64,000 bases of DNA from Balanoglossus misakiensis (lineage: Eukaryota > Hemichordata), in the NCBI GenBank assembly GCA_040954595.2, contig CM082584.2:13454001-13518000 (forward strand), in the 5' to 3' direction. The position numbers and the translations under genes are program-made. Position 1 is the stretch's first letter. Every line of letters begins with the position of its first letter. Positions 25,438-37,945 of the stretch are shown in pieces. Below the pieces are notes generated by a model. That model did not search any database. It saw nothing but the letters and a program-made list of their open reading frames with translations, and was not told the origin of the DNA.

Positions 25438-26301
25438 ATCGAAATGGACAGGGAGGGATGTGTTCGTTTCAAATCGGCTCTGGGCGCTGCAGCTGGAGCT
25501 ACTATGTCATCGGAGACACTACACTGACTGACGATGATAGACTCTCACTCTCCATAGCCCCTGCTCAAAAAACCTGGGCAGCTGTGCGATCGAGACCCCG
25601 GAAATAGAGTGCCCTCGGGGTCGTGTGTGTCTGTTTATAACCTTCCCTTTAATATTTCCCGTCATGCAATCGCGAACTTTTCGTCTTTTGGTGCTCATGC
25701 TATCCAGAGCAGCGATGTTTTGGAATGCTGATTTTCCCATTGAAATTGATGACATTCATTGCAACTTCTTTATAATCATAACTTTTTTTTATTGATCAAA
25801 GTAATATTTTACACCAAAGATCTATAGGCCTAAGGGACTGGTCAGTTTCTTCAGCCTGGGAGGGGGAGTGGATTAATGGGGGGCCACCCTGTTTAATTGG
25901 GTGATGGGGGTCACCTTGTTTTGGAAATGCTGAATGAGGGACTAATAATTGCTTTTGAGTCCACAAACATGCAAGTTTCGAGCTCTTTATATTTCTAACG
26001 TGGGTGGGGACACGTCAGGTCTTACGATCACTTTACCAGAATAAGTTTCCGCTGTTCGCAAATCTACGCATCCGCGTTTTGTCTGGTGTTTGCCGACTTT
26101 ATCAGCGAACAAGATGGCTTGAATCTGTCAACAGTCACTGAGACCATTGGCAGCCGATGCAGCAAAGAATAGGCTACTGTCCACATTAGCATATGACAGG
26201 TCAAGGTGCGAGGCCAGTCTTTTTGTCCCAGTGTTTGTCAAGCATCTTACGAAAAGTTCAGTCTATCAGGCGAGTGGTGCCTGGAAACAGGAGTGACCAA
26301 C
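25438..26301. promoter_or_regulatory. Divergent intergenic region, transporter / SMP-30-like gene
   Basis: About 860 bp separate two start codons that point away from each other. CpGs are denser here than in the introns, mainly at 25440-25690 and 26040-26310, and probably hold both 5' UTRs. I see no TATA box that I would trust. A shared bidirectional promoter is an inference from the spacing. Confidence 0.45.
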
Positions 26302-27543
26302 ATGGCATTACACCTTCTTGCGTGTGCTGTCGTCCTTTTCGTCTCTAACTGCTGTTCAAATGTCGCTGGAATCTGTGACACCGATACGACATTCCAGGTG
26401 TTCTCGGAAGACTTTCGGGATATTGTAGGCGATAACCCCGTTCTGGAGCTTCTGACGGAATCCGCAAATCAGGCCATCGAGTTCCACGAGGGCCCAGTGT
26501 ACTTCTCGGACGACCGCGATGGATTCTTGCTGTATACAACCCAACCACCTGCTGATTATTCTGACCAAGACACCGGGCCGCAAATCACCATCCGTCGGTA
26601 TGACATCGCATCTGGCACAATCACCACGTTTCGCAACGAATCACAGGCGAATATGCCAAACGGACAGACCAAGGACTCCAAGGGACGCTTATTGACTTGC
26701 GAGCAAGGTTTCAGGTCAACGCCCGCTAGAATATCTCGGACTGACATGACAACTGGAGAGGTCGAAACTATAGTCGATTCATATTATGGAAGGTTGCTGA
26801 ACTCCTTGAACGACGTCGTTGTAAAGAGCGATGGGACTGTATGGTTCACTGATCCATCGTACGGACACCAGCAAGGCTATAAAGCTGAGCCTGAAATTGG
26901 TGACTTCATTTACCGTTATGACCCAGACGGACCGGACCCAAAACTAACTGTGGTTGCAGACGATTTCGAGAGACCGAACGGACTGGTCTTTTCGCCGGAC
27001 GAGCGATATCTGTACGTGAGTGACAGTGGCGCCATTCAGGGATCTGGGAGCTATCGTACAGATCTACCCCACCACATTCGAAGACTTGAAATACACGAAG
27101 GGAGATACCTAAGAAACAATCAGTTATTCGCTGTCACCGTCGAATGTGTTGACAAGGCAGAAGGCGAACAACCCGGAATCCCCGACGGAGTCAAAGTCGA
27201 CATTTGCGGCAACGTGTACGTCGGTGCTGGCGATGGCGTACAGGTTTTTAATCCTGATGGTTTATTGATTGGGAAAATAGTGCTAGGGCGAGGTGCTCCT
27301 AATTTGGTATTTGGAGGGAAGTATGGTAATGAGCTGTACATCTTGGCCGACGTAGCGCTGTACAGAGCTAAACTCAACATCCAAGGGGCTGAATTTGCTG
27401 ACGTGGCCACGGATGGTACTTCGGTGAATTTCATCTCAGAAGACCAATGCCCATCAAGCGATGCTTCGAAAAGTCATCATTTTCTAGGGTCTTCTTATTT
27501 GTTGGATCTGCTTTTCGTGGCAGTGATTGGGAGCAATTTCTGA
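26302..27543 (+). CDS. Secreted or GPI-anchored SMP-30/gluconolactonase-like protein
   Basis: A single uninterrupted exon of 413 aa. I place the start at ATG 26302 because it opens a signal peptide (MALHLLACAVVLFVS). The frame stays open to a GTG at 26206, but the added residues have no signal character. The body is a six-bladed propeller of the SMP-30/gluconolactonase/LRE family. EGPVYF supplies the metal-binding Glu, LNDVVV and ERPNGLVFSPDE supply Asn ligands, and IPDGVKVD supplies the Asp. Known members hydrolyse lactones (Ca2+ or Zn2+ dependent). The last 17 or so residues are hydrophobic (LGSSYLLDLLFVAVIGS) after a small-residue and Ser-rich stretch, which suggests a GPI-anchor signal. 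Unlike every other gene in the window it has no intron, and it is CpG-richer. It is either a retrocopy or a transferred gene. The natural substrate is unknown. Confidence 0.88.
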   Translation: MALHLLACAVVLFVSNCCSNVAGICDTDTTFQVFSEDFRDIVGDNPVLELLTESANQAIEFHEGPVYFSDDRDGFLLYTTQPPADYSDQDTGPQITIRRYDIASGTITTFRNESQANMPNGQTKDSKGRLLTCEQGFRSTPARISRTDMTTGEVETIVDSYYGRLLNSLNDVVVKSDGTVWFTDPSYGHQQGYKAEPEIGDFIYRYDPDGPDPKLTVVADDFERPNGLVFSPDERYLYVSDSGAIQGSGSYRTDLPHHIRRLEIHEGRYLRNNQLFAVTVECVDKAEGEQPGIPDGVKVDICGNVYVGAGDGVQVFNPDGLLIGKIVLGRGAPNLVFGGKYGNELYILADVALYRAKLNIQGAEFADVATDGTSVNFISEDQCPSSDASKSHHFLGSSYLLDLLFVAVIGSNF

Positions 27544-29467
27544 ACAAGCTTAGTATTATAGACAAGGCACGGATCGTACCCAGACTCTGAAGTCTGTGTT
27601 AACACCCCGTTGTACCTACACCGTTATTTTCCTATCATTTTTCAAGAACAGCACCGCAAGCGAATACTTCAGTACAGGCTCTCCTTGAGCGCAATACTTT
27701 AAAACCAGCAGTACTAACCCATCATTCATTTTCTGGAGCCAGTTAGTTTTTTTCCCGTGACAAGTTAGTCAGTAGTGTATTGTTGTTGTCTTTTGATAAA
27801 ATGTACTTGTTTCTAGTCATATTCTGGAGAAATAAAATTAACCCAAAACACGTGCACGGATCTTAATACATGTCAACCTTTATAGTAGTAGCACCCACTA
27901 CAATCATTGCAGCTATGAAAACATCTCACATTTTATGAATTGAAAGTAAAGTCATATACATGTACACGAAAAGAGAACTAGTTTGATCGTTTATTTCACT
28001 TCTCTATTCAGCGTCAAATGGAAAGTAGTTCCGGGTCAATGCGGACAAGCGATGGTTCCGCGACATTGAGTACGTCAACAAGTTTCCATAGAAAATAGTT
28101 CTGGCGTGTAAGTGTTAATGATTCACACTAAGGAAAGTAGTTCAAGTAGTGTCCGTTTGACCTTTTAATCCTACCAGCACGCATGTACGATGACTGAGTT
28201 TCCAACGCGATGTTTTTGTGCAAAATAAAACAAATCTGTTGTCGGCCTGAGCCAAAGAACAACCAATATACATGTAACCAGTCGACCGTCGGTATATTCG
28301 ATTGTGTTACGTTGTTCGGCATTTGTTTGCCTGTATAGAATTTTTATCACCGACATATGTGCTTTTGTTCAATATGTGTGTTGGATATTGGCCGTACACC
28401 TATTACTCTGTAGACCAACGGAAATATAACGAACTTAGTGGTTTAAACATAATTCGAAAACCTGATATAATCCGGTAATGTCCAAATGCCTTTTTATATT
28501 TTTGTTAATTTTTACTCGTGACAGTAGGGAGATGGGGGGGGGGGCACATTAAAATTTTAAAAAAGTAAATAAACAAATACAGTAAACTATGGTACAGAAG
28601 TAAAAACCTCAATAAAGAAGATAGTTTTTAAAGTCTTCCCCCACATAATTTAAGGCTGTTTCCATGCGACAGATTACCCGGCTATGGAAAAGACCAGTCA
28701 ACCCAGCGATGATTCACAGTGCCGCGACTATTGAGCCGTGACGTTTACTTCTCTGGTGTTTATCTATCGACAAAAGTTGAACCACCCCTTGTTATGACTA
28801 CAAGACTGTAAACCTTTCTCAAGGCGTGGAGTGTAAACCAAAGAATCGTGCGTGCGTGTTTGCACTGGAGGCCTCGATCACTGCACTGCTGTTTATCATG
28901 TAAATGAGCTCCGTCGTTAGGAAGCCATGTGAATTCAGTGCTATGTTTCGGTGTGGAGTCCTTATGATATTCATATTGCGATCTCCTCAGCGAAATGTCT
29001 GAAAGTCTTAGACATGCAATAGACAATCGAATCAAAATTTACCAAATACAGGTATAGTTAAATTTAAAAGCGCCTATTAAAATGCTAACCTTTGACTTTA
29101 GTGTTTGGCACTTAACCCCTGCGCAGGTTTCGTTGCCGTTCAACGCAATCTTGATATCTCGCAAGGAATAACTTGATAAATCACTCTAAACTGTCCATTT
29201 AATATTTAAATGTGATTGCTTTATCACAAAATCAATGAAGGCCAATGTTTGAATATGTATTATCTTATTAACATACTAGCTATTTTGGATCAGAAGAAAG
29301 CAACGTTAAACTAAGAATTTTTATTCATTTGCCTGGAGGTCCTTGTCAGGAGAATATCTGATTCGCGTGAATCAGGTGACGTATTAACATGTTTGAGTAA
29401 AGAGTACAGAGGCTACATGAATAAGTATATGTACTGACGTCCATGTTGTAACGACATATTGCCCAAA
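27544..29467. other. 3' UTR of SMP-30-like gene and intergenic region
   Basis: AATAAA at 27831-27836 follows the SMP-30-like stop by about 290 nt. From there to the CUB-LDLa start codon I find no coding or RNA gene. A poly-G tract lies near 28534-28543. Confidence 0.5.
27831..27836 (+). terminator. Poly(A) signal of SMP-30-like gene
   Basis: AATAAA in AT-rich sequence about 290 nt past the stop codon at 27541-27543. Confidence 0.6.
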
Positions 29468-32400
29468 ATGTCCATTTCAATGGCGTCGTTTTCGCTAAAT
29501 TTTAGGATATGTCTATTCTTCACAGTAATGTGTCACATAGGAAAGGCTACAGGTAAGACACTAGTATACTGCACATAATTTTTTATCAAGGACAGGCACT
29601 AATTTTAGGGCTATACAGACATTATATATATGCACGATGTTTTGTATATATTTCATTTATAAGTTCGGCCGTGTCAGTGATTTTCACAATCCGATATTTC
29701 GAAAAACGAAAGCGTGGCCCGGAACGTGAGCAGCTGTCGGGGTTTAACATTGAACAAACGACCTGTGTGCCCCATTTTTGTCGTATCTTGTGCGTCTGGC
29801 AGCTTTCGCAGGAGGAATTGAAACCTGTAACTGAGTCGAAACGAGACAGGGAAGTGCACGTATACGCGTCGTCGCCCGGATGTCGACATTGCAGGGCCCG
29901 CATATAGGTTTGTACGATGTGCACCGAACATCGCAAGCATTGGTGTCGAGCCGAACATGAAATATCAGGTTGTCTTGTCGATCTCCGTTTAATCGTCATT
30001 TTAGCTCACTGTGGCCTCAATACATAGTAAAATTGAAAGCGATCGTTTTGTCTTGCCGCAATCAACTTGAAGGCTTCGACCCGTGACATGATATCGATAG
30101 ATTTTCTGCGGCATAGCCGACAGGTGGTTTTATCTGCAAGTCACGACGGTTTTATGAAAGTAGACAGTAAATGGTCTTAATGGATCCTTCTTGTCGAAGC
30201 TGTCATCGCTGATTTAGTGCCAAGGGGAGAAAATTAGGCAACATTTTCTGAAATTTACACATTGATATTAACACCGTCAAACACGTATGACGCAAAGGTG
30301 TGACTACCAGCGTTTTGACTGCTCATATAGAATTGTTAAGGCAGAGTTCAAGGAAAGACGTCGACGTCTGACAAGCGTCGCATTTGTTCATACGGAACAC
30401 ATGATATAAACATGCCTGTTTGAGTTGCCAAGCAACCTATCTTTTAGTGGTCATACATAGCTCTGTATCCAAAACCTAGCGATTAGGTCTAGGCCTAATT
30501 GCCTGATGGGAAATACAATCACGAGCACATGTTCGGAAATTTTAGGGTGCGAGATATAAACACTTGACGTCAATAACATCTCATAATAAGTAATGGGCCT
30601 TTATAGCCGTGGCATTATGCCAACTTCTTGTAAATTGTACTCTGGTGGAAATAAACAATACCTGCCCTCGACAACTGACAATAAATATTCAGGTAAAATT
30701 CCGTCCATGTCTATCCTTATTGAATTCTGAATGGAGACCGGTACAGGAAAGAGGTTTTTGATATTATTATATATTCACTTCGGCGATAGCGCAATGATAT
30801 GTTCGTATCAAAACACTTTCTTGTGTGTATTTTCCAGTTTACATGGATGACAATTGTGGTCAGCGAATAACTCTTGCAGGCGACAGGCTGAAGTCGCAAC
30901 AGGCTGCTACTTACAAATCGAATATGGACTGCAGGATTACGCTGCAAGCCCCGAATACGGATTCGAGTTCTACGATGACGATAGTTCTAGATGTGAGTAA
31001 TGGTTTCATTTGCCTGTCAGGGAATTTACTTCTTCTTGTTGACACGTGTGTATTGTTATCGTTTCGCGTTTTCCTCCACATCCTCGCGCAGGTCTAACAG
31101 CATTTAACCTAAGACCAAGTTTGACCACTTTGAAAATAACGTTTATTGAGTAAATTAAATGCCTGCTTCGATGATTTCAATTCTATCATCAGATATATAT
31201 ATATACCTTTCCCTTCCACAGTTTGAGTCGATGAATTTAGAGTCTGCGACAAGTACCTCCTGTTACGATTTTCTGGAAGTATATGATGGACCGAGCACAA
31301 ACTCACAAGACCTGGTTCTAAGAGCCTGTGGTTCGTCTATTCCATCGAACATCTATTCAACAGGCGACACACTCACCCTCCGCTTGAAGACGGACGGAAC
31401 TTACAGATTCAGTGGATTTTCTCTCATTTTCACAGCATACTACTCAGGTATGTAATTAGAAACCCAAATAGGGCATATTTTTGCTTCCATGATTATATTT
31501 TGTCTAGTACATGATTTTCTCTTGTACTTACTGTAGTCATAGTGTTCTGAATGTTTATACGTTGTCGTGCCCTTTAACCCTTTCACCACCATGGGTCAGT
31601 CCAAACCCATTGTTGTCTACGGTTAAGTTGGACCTCTAAAGAGGGAACTAGGGGTGAAAGGGTTCAACTACCCATTACACATCAATATTAAACGATAATT
31701 TAATATCCAGGTTCATGCATTGATGACGACGAGGAATTCTACTGTAGTTCTGGACGTTGTATAGATTCATCATTGGAATGTGATTGTAAAGACAACTGCG
31801 GTGACGATTCGGATGAATTCAGTTGTTCAACTTGCAAACCCGATGAGATCTACGGTAAGCCTAAGAAGTAGAATACATTCCAGATGGATGTAAATGTATA
31901 AATACTAGTAATAATAGATGTATATATCGAGTCTTTGTTTAGAAATGGAAGAATGACAGTGTTCGGTGTAAACAGGTAGAAACCAACTCTACGTAGAGTT
32001 TTAATTCTACTGTATTTGTGTTCACTTATTATTCACAGGGGCAGATGTTGGTCTTTCGGCTGGTGCTATTATTGGCATTGTGGTGGCCGTTTTAATTGTG
32101 GTTGTGGTCGTCATAATCATTATTTGTGTGGTGTGTAACAAGAAGCAGAAGACAACCCGAGCTGTTGGTTCAAGTCATACCATGACGTCATCACGCACAG
32201 GTGGCCACCCTCCTCCTCCGCAGCCACAAATGCTTCACATGTACCCTCCCCCAGCGCCTGGACCACCGCCTTACGCACCGCCTCCCTATGCACCGCCAGG
32301 CTACAGTGTGTCTATGGGCACTGCACCTGGTTACTATCCTCCACCTCCCCAACAACAGCCATTCCCCCCTCAGCAACAGCAACAGCCGCCATTCCCCCCT

Positions 32401-32631
32401 CAACAACAATCACAACCGCCACCAGAGATGCCTGCCCCGGGCACTATATACAGTGACCAAGGCAATTCACCGGGAAATCTACCGGAACAGCCGGCACTTC
32501 CAGACCCAGCATACCCACCTCAAGGTGCACCACCTACGGGGAACACAGGACACGGACCGCCAGCCCATGCTCAAGGAGCGACTAATCACGGTTTCCAAGA
32601 CGACCCTGCATATCCACCAAGAACGTCATGA
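29468..32631 (+). CDS. CUB-LDLa single-pass membrane protein with PPxY-containing proline-rich tail
   Basis: Exons 29468-29552, 30838-30992, 31222-31447, 31711-31854, 32039-32631 join in frame to 400 aa. Exon 1 is a signal peptide (core ICLFFTVMCHIG). Exons 2-3 form one CUB domain: DNCGQRITL at its start, then SCYDFLEVYDGP, RACGSS and GFSLIFTAYY at its end. Exon 4 is one LDL-receptor class A module (CSSGRCIDSSLECD, then DNCGDDSDEFSC, the calcium-binding acidic motif). Exon 5 begins with a membrane helix (IIGIVVAVLIVVVVVIIII) and continues as a 160-residue cytoplasmic tail rich in Pro and Gln, with PPPYAPPPYAPP (two PPxY motifs). PPxY motifs bind WW domains, for example in NEDD4-family ubiquitin ligases. 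This is probably a receptor or endocytic adaptor-like protein. I recognise no named orthologue. The first intron is CpG-rich. Confidence 0.85.
29553..30837. other. CpG-rich first intron of the CUB-LDLa gene
   Basis: Intron of 1.3 kb with many CpGs (notably 29660-30130 and 30340-30400), probably part of the promoter-associated CpG-dense region of this gene. Open frames on both strands here have no recognisable domain and no splice sites that extend the gene. Confidence 0.5.
31576..31664. mobile_element. Short MITE-like element, copy 1
   Basis: An 89-bp element in a CUB-LDLa intron. It begins AACCCTTTCACC and ends with the exact reverse complement GGTGAAAGGGTT, a perfect 12-bp terminal inverted repeat. 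A related sequence lies at 48705-48793. It is non-coding. Size, inverted ends and intronic dispersal fit a MITE; no autonomous partner is visible. Confidence 0.7.
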
Positions 32632-33869
32632 ACAAAGACTGAGTAAAAGTCACATTGTAAATACTTTATACAAGAGCCGTGGAAAACAATCGTGTATTTG
32701 GAAATCACCAAAACGACTGGCGAATATACATGAACAAATAATATCCCGAGGCCCAATGTATGTATCGCTTTACAATTATTTTTTACTGATCTTTATTTTT
32801 TAAATTTTGTGTATCAAAGACAGCTTAATTGTCTACTCGCGGCTTGCAAATGCATGATTAATGTCGTCATTGTTGACAATAGAATAACTCTCAGGACATT
32901 AACTCAATTGTCAACAATCAAAGCAATACCCTTTTATTACAACCATATCATAAATCCAATATGGATTACATTTAGGGCGAACGACACGAAACAGGTATCG
33001 ACAAATGGAATGAAAATACTGGGGGGATCAAAAACAATCGTTGGGGTTTTAAATTCTATAATAAGCAAGCAAGCAAGACTGAACACATGATTTGACTAAA
33101 TACACGAAAAAAACGGAGGAATTACAAGTGTACTTAATTGGATGAAACGATGACGAGAATTTGTCTTCGTTCACCAAGATGCAAACCGTCCGCTTTCTAA
33201 TTTTGATAATTTATTATTTTGACCTGAATACAGATTGTTTGAATCACAACCCTTTTAAATGTCTTACTATGCAAATTAATGAATGTTGCATAGACCCACT
33301 CAGCGCGAAATGTTCTGCAACTTGCTAGTTCTCTAAATGCGTGTAATCTTGTGATTAATCGACTTAGTCCCGGTCGATCCATCTTGTAGTTAATTCCATT
33401 TACATGTATATAAGAATTCCTTTCCAACTGAGACTGATGATGTTTTTCAGTGTCAGGCGCAATACAAGCGTCGATTGATTTGTTTTGACATCTTGACAAC
33501 AGAACATAAATATGTACTGATATAACCAGTTAAACGTTATCGATTCCGTCTGTGCCTGTTTGCTTTTGGTTCCTGTAACGACATAATACTCGCGTGTATT
33601 TTAAACATAACAAACAAAGAACAGCAAATCGATGTTTATTATTTACATAGTTACAAATTCATATTTTTATCACATTGTTTTAAACACCACATGGGATCTG
33701 TCAGTATACTGACCGATGTCAACAACAAAGGCGTCTCTATCTTGGAACAATATACTTATTTGTGCATCATAGTATAAAATACGTTATTTGTCTGAGTAAA
33801 ATGTTCAGTTGTTCCACTTTAGCAAATTGAAAATGTACGCGCATTTCCAGTTTTTGACCTATGACCTAA
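32632..33869. other. Convergent 3' regions of CUB-LDLa and first CD225 gene
   Basis: Tail-to-tail spacer. TTTATT at 33635-33640 (AATAAA on the minus strand) is a likely poly(A) signal for the CD225 gene to its right. No further gene is seen. Confidence 0.5.
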
Positions 33870-35388
33870 CTACGTCACTACAATCAAGATGCCGATGACG
33901 ACAATGCCGTAAATGATGAGACCACAGACAACGCCCACATTGGACACCTTCAAAGCGATATCAGTGTGTGCGTCAGCTTTCCTCGGGTTGGTACTTCGAA
34001 TGCAAAATGCCTGTCGTCAAGAAAAAGAAGAACATTTGTAATTTCTAATTATGTTGGCTTAACGAAATGGAATATTTGCTTCTGGTTGTTTTGGCAGCAT
34101 TAATACAACATGACAAAATATTTTGACCAATCGATAACGATTTATCAAACGCAACAAAGCAAAACAAACCATACAGGAGAAATCAAAATTTCGCTGGACT
34201 TACACTGATAGAATATATGAGCGCAACTATCCCCAGTATGAGACAGCAGAACAAGCCAGCTAGTATAGAATATATTAGAACAATAACGTCCTTTTTGAAA
34301 GATCCAGAGCCACCTGGCGGCTGTTCACTTGTTCTCTCAACAATAGTTATGTGTTGAACATCTGGGTAAGGCGCCATCTATGACAAAACAGAGACAATAT
34401 CGTCAGTGTACTGCGCATCTCAGTGCCGGCAGCAAAATCGCCCATTGAAGAGTCAGCACGTGTGAACTAAGGTTCTGAGATTGGTTCTGGGACAAAAAGG
34501 TAATATTACTTTATTTGTGTAGGATTACTCGATCCACTTACACCAGAATGAGTCTGATCTGAGTATTGCCCATAAAATATTTGGTCACTTCCTTCGATGT
34601 TGTGAGGTGAATGATATTCTTGTCTTGGATACTGAATGCCTGTCGAGGTGGATGGCGTCATCCATGCAGCATGCTGGGAATATTGTCCATGATTCTTGCC
34701 ACCTGTTGGATTATTCTCCGCTCCCGCTGAGGAGATTGCTTGGTCGTAAGAGGGCGGTTGTTCGGGGTCACTTGGATGTGCCCCCTCAACGTTCTGGATT
34801 TCTGTGGGCAGTAAACCATAGCACATACCAGAGATATAAATGTTGTTCCACTGTTCTGTCACTGTCAACGAATCGGGTGGACCCCGGACTTTGGAATGAC
34901 AAGTGTCAGCTGATGAGTCTACTGTTTAGTATATTCTATTTCCCCTTTCCCAAGTTTGTTGTTTTTGATTTCTCATGAAGAAATATGAAACAGGCTAAAT
35001 CACATCACATCATTTTAAGGATTGTAAAGACAATCATGATATACGTGGCTGTTTTTGTGACTTATGTTAGGAGTGTAATTTATGACAAGTACGTTTCATA
35101 CAACAAAATTACTGACAAAAAATTGTTTTCGGTTATCACTGCTATAGTGATATTGATGATTTATATCCACGAATTTTCAGCAAAATGGCGATCTGTTCTT
35201 CTACCAATGAAATACATTGATGCTACCTGTCTACCGAACTGATAATTCATTGATATCACTCTGGTCATGCATGTTTCATGTTAATAATGAACGACCAACA
35301 CATACGAGTACGTTCTCTGGACGGTCAAATTCAATCGGGCAATTCGGAATCAATTAAAAGCGAGTGAATTACCTGGGCTCTCGGCCAT
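33870..35388 (-). CDS. CD225/dispanin-family membrane protein, copy 1
   Basis: Exons on the minus strand: 35388-35373, 34801-34542, 34377-34204, 34010-33870, giving 196 aa. The short first exon gives MAESP. Exon 2 is a hydrophilic Pro/Ser/Gln-rich N-terminal region with a PPSY (PPxY) motif. Exons 3 and 4 form a CD225 domain. The first hydrophobic segment (IYSILAGLFCCLILGIVALI) has a Cys pair of the kind palmitoylated in IFITMs. A polar loop with a conserved small/charged stretch (STNPRKADAHTD) follows, then a second hydrophobic segment ending near the C-terminus. Layout matches proline-rich PRRT/dispanin and IFITM proteins: cytoplasmic N-terminus and an intramembrane plus a transmembrane helix. 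Family members act in membrane fusion control, antiviral restriction or synapse organisation; which applies is not visible. First of three tandem paralogues. Confidence 0.85.
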
Positions 35389-36163
35389 TGTCGTCTTCTT
35401 CCTGAAATGGAACCAAATGTTCTGTTCTTGTTTGCAACTACAGGTACGATAAGGTTGCTCTTCTGTACTCCAGCTTTATCGGTTGATAATTAACAGTGAT
35501 GAGTTTTTCAGTGCGTCAATTGATGCGCCCTAGTCATCCCATCGGCAGATGACGTCATGATGTGTTGTTGCTTTTTTAATTCTACCGAAAACAAATGTTA
35601 ATTGCAATATTATCCATACATTAACCGAAGACAGGGTTCCATCATATGATATTATTGTTATCGACGTCACCATTGTCTATTTGTCCTAACACTGTGGACC
35701 ACACAAACGACTTTTGATAGTATTAAATTAATATTTTTTGATGAGAATATTTTTCATAAAGTGACTTTTAATGATGACAAATAAAACTCCATACAAAGTA
35801 CATGTATAATATAGTTGAAGAAATTAAGCAATTGAACCGCTGTATATCTCCTCCGAAGTAGGTCAACAGCTGTTTATTAGTCTGCTGTATCTGTTTACTG
35901 AGAGGACCAAAACGGTTAAATATTGACCATATATCGACGTCCTAACCACCACTGCAGGTAACGACATGATTTCTGAATAACTTATTTTAATAAAAACAAT
36001 ATGTACATCATTTGCACTCGAAAACTGTAGATGTTATCGCTCCATCAACAGCAACCTTTTTTCATTAGCTATCTTGTCTCCACTTCTGTTGTTTGACTGG
36101 TTCGAGCGTGATAAAATATCTGGTGTTTAGTTCATCAGCATTGACATGAATGTGCAGATTGGC

Positions 36164-37265
36164 CTACGTAACTGAGACAATAATGGTGTATATAATAATC
36201 CCTAACCCTACTAAAGTTGTGAAAGTTGAGATTATCAAAGAATATTTAGTGAATCGATCAGCTCTTCCGTCCAATCCTGGTCTACCACGATACGACACGG
36301 CCTGAAATGAGAAAAAAGCATGTTTTGAGAACCAAAGTCCAGTACAGTTTAGCTATTGGCCTCGCCCAGAATATTACAAAACTACAACATGACAAGACAA
36401 TGTTTGTTTAACCGTTTCCACACCAGTGATTTAAAACTTGTCTGGCTATGTACTTACCAAACCAGAAAATACGATGGCAACTGTTCCAAGGGGACAGAAA
36501 CAGAACAGACAGGCTACAACAGAGTAAACCAGAGCTGCGATGTCTTTGTGTACATTGGAATGAACTTGGTCTGATTCTCGCTGTATCATTGTCACTTGCG
36601 GTTGTTCGGGCTGCAATAAAAATAAAGTTCAGAGGTTATTGAAGCCACTGGTTTGGCATGTTGTATCATAGGCTTATGGCGAGTACTTCAAAATCAAACC
36701 ACTGTCTCTCGACCTTCCATACTTCGATTGTTACAAACAGTCAGTGAAATTCAAAATGCATGAAACGTATACCTCTTGACTTTGTATATTTGTACTGCAT
36801 CGGTAATATTCCACAGTGACAGGAGCAAAATCTTGATTCGGGTTCACAGGTGCGTAGGCAGGTTGGTCGGGGTATGGAACTGGTGTCTTTGTGGACATGT
36901 CACTCTGATTATTGTAAATGTCATGATACTGTGGAGGTGGATAGGATGGTTGAGGTGGGTCCAACGATGGTTGTGGTGATTCATCAACTGTTGGGTTTTC
37001 TGTGTGCAAAATACAACATCATCATCATCAGCAACAAGGCTTTTGTGGATTGTCAATAAGCAGGACTCAAACGCCATGAAATTATGATGACACAGCACTC
37101 TAATTGGTGTGAAGTGAGCTTGGCGTGGCGACCGTACAGTCGCCATTACCAAAAACCGTGGACGGCCCAAATTTTCAGTTATGATACGTGTATCTCATCT
37201 TAAGCACAAAAACAAATATCTGTCCAGACAGACAACTTACCAGGAGGATACTTCTCAGAAGCCAT
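36164..37265 (-). CDS. CD225/dispanin-family membrane protein, copy 2
   Basis: Exons on the minus strand: 37265-37241, 36999-36773, 36610-36458, 36301-36164, giving 180 aa. Exon phases (1, 0, 0) and the position of each intron match copy 1 exactly. The first exon gives MASEKYPP. The Pro-rich N-terminus has PPPQY and other Tyr-Pro motifs. The CD225 half has VHKDIAALVYSVVACLFCFC (Cys-rich first hydrophobic segment), then PLGTVAIVFSG, then a loop with RGRPGLDGRADRFTKYS and a second hydrophobic segment. It is closer to copy 3 than to copy 1 in this loop. Probably an endosomal or plasma-membrane protein; role unknown. Confidence 0.85.
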
Positions 37266-37774
37266 ATCGATGTACACTTTCAAGGGTCCTTATTCATGGA
37301 AAAGTTCCTTTCAAACACACTGTGTTGATCACGTCTTCAACGGTCACAGTTAGCCCAATACTGACAATGACTATCTTGAAGTAGATTAGTAACATATTGT
37401 TAATCTTTGTTGTCTATTAATTGACATTTTTGTATCACGGGTAGTGACTTCTCTGTTCAATGTGAACAGTTTTGGAACGGATGGCGAGTCATATGTGTGT
37501 GACAGAGGTGATATTTAAGCTGAAAATTAGTGCCATTTGACTTGGATTAAGTATGTTTCTTTCGCTCATATGTCTCATAACACGCAAAAGACACCAAGAA
37601 AACCCTATGTTGCTAATTATTATAATATGTTTATTTTCTTTCTCACATTGCTGATTGGTGACTAACCAGATAACATCTCGAGTAATTTTAGGTGTCAGTG
37701 TAAAACATGTAACTGGCATAAAATAGGATTGTCATGATAATTATACATTGAAACTCGTTGAGCAGTGTGGCGCC

Positions 37775-37921
<147 letters not shown>

Positions 37922-37945
37922 GTATCCCTTTTATCAGTCATGTTC

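Noticed and set aside
26206-26301. Upstream start for the SMP-30-like protein
   Set aside because: The upstream codon is GTG, and the extra 32 residues hide the signal peptide. ATG at 26302 is the better start.
29622-29999. 125-residue minus-strand open frame in the first intron of the CUB-LDLa gene
   Set aside because: High CpG content lowers stop frequency here. No conserved motif or exon structure is seen.
32201-32803. 200-residue open frame overlapping the Pro-rich tail exon
   Set aside because: It is a shifted-frame shadow of the CUB-LDLa cytoplasmic exon, caused by its C-rich repeats.
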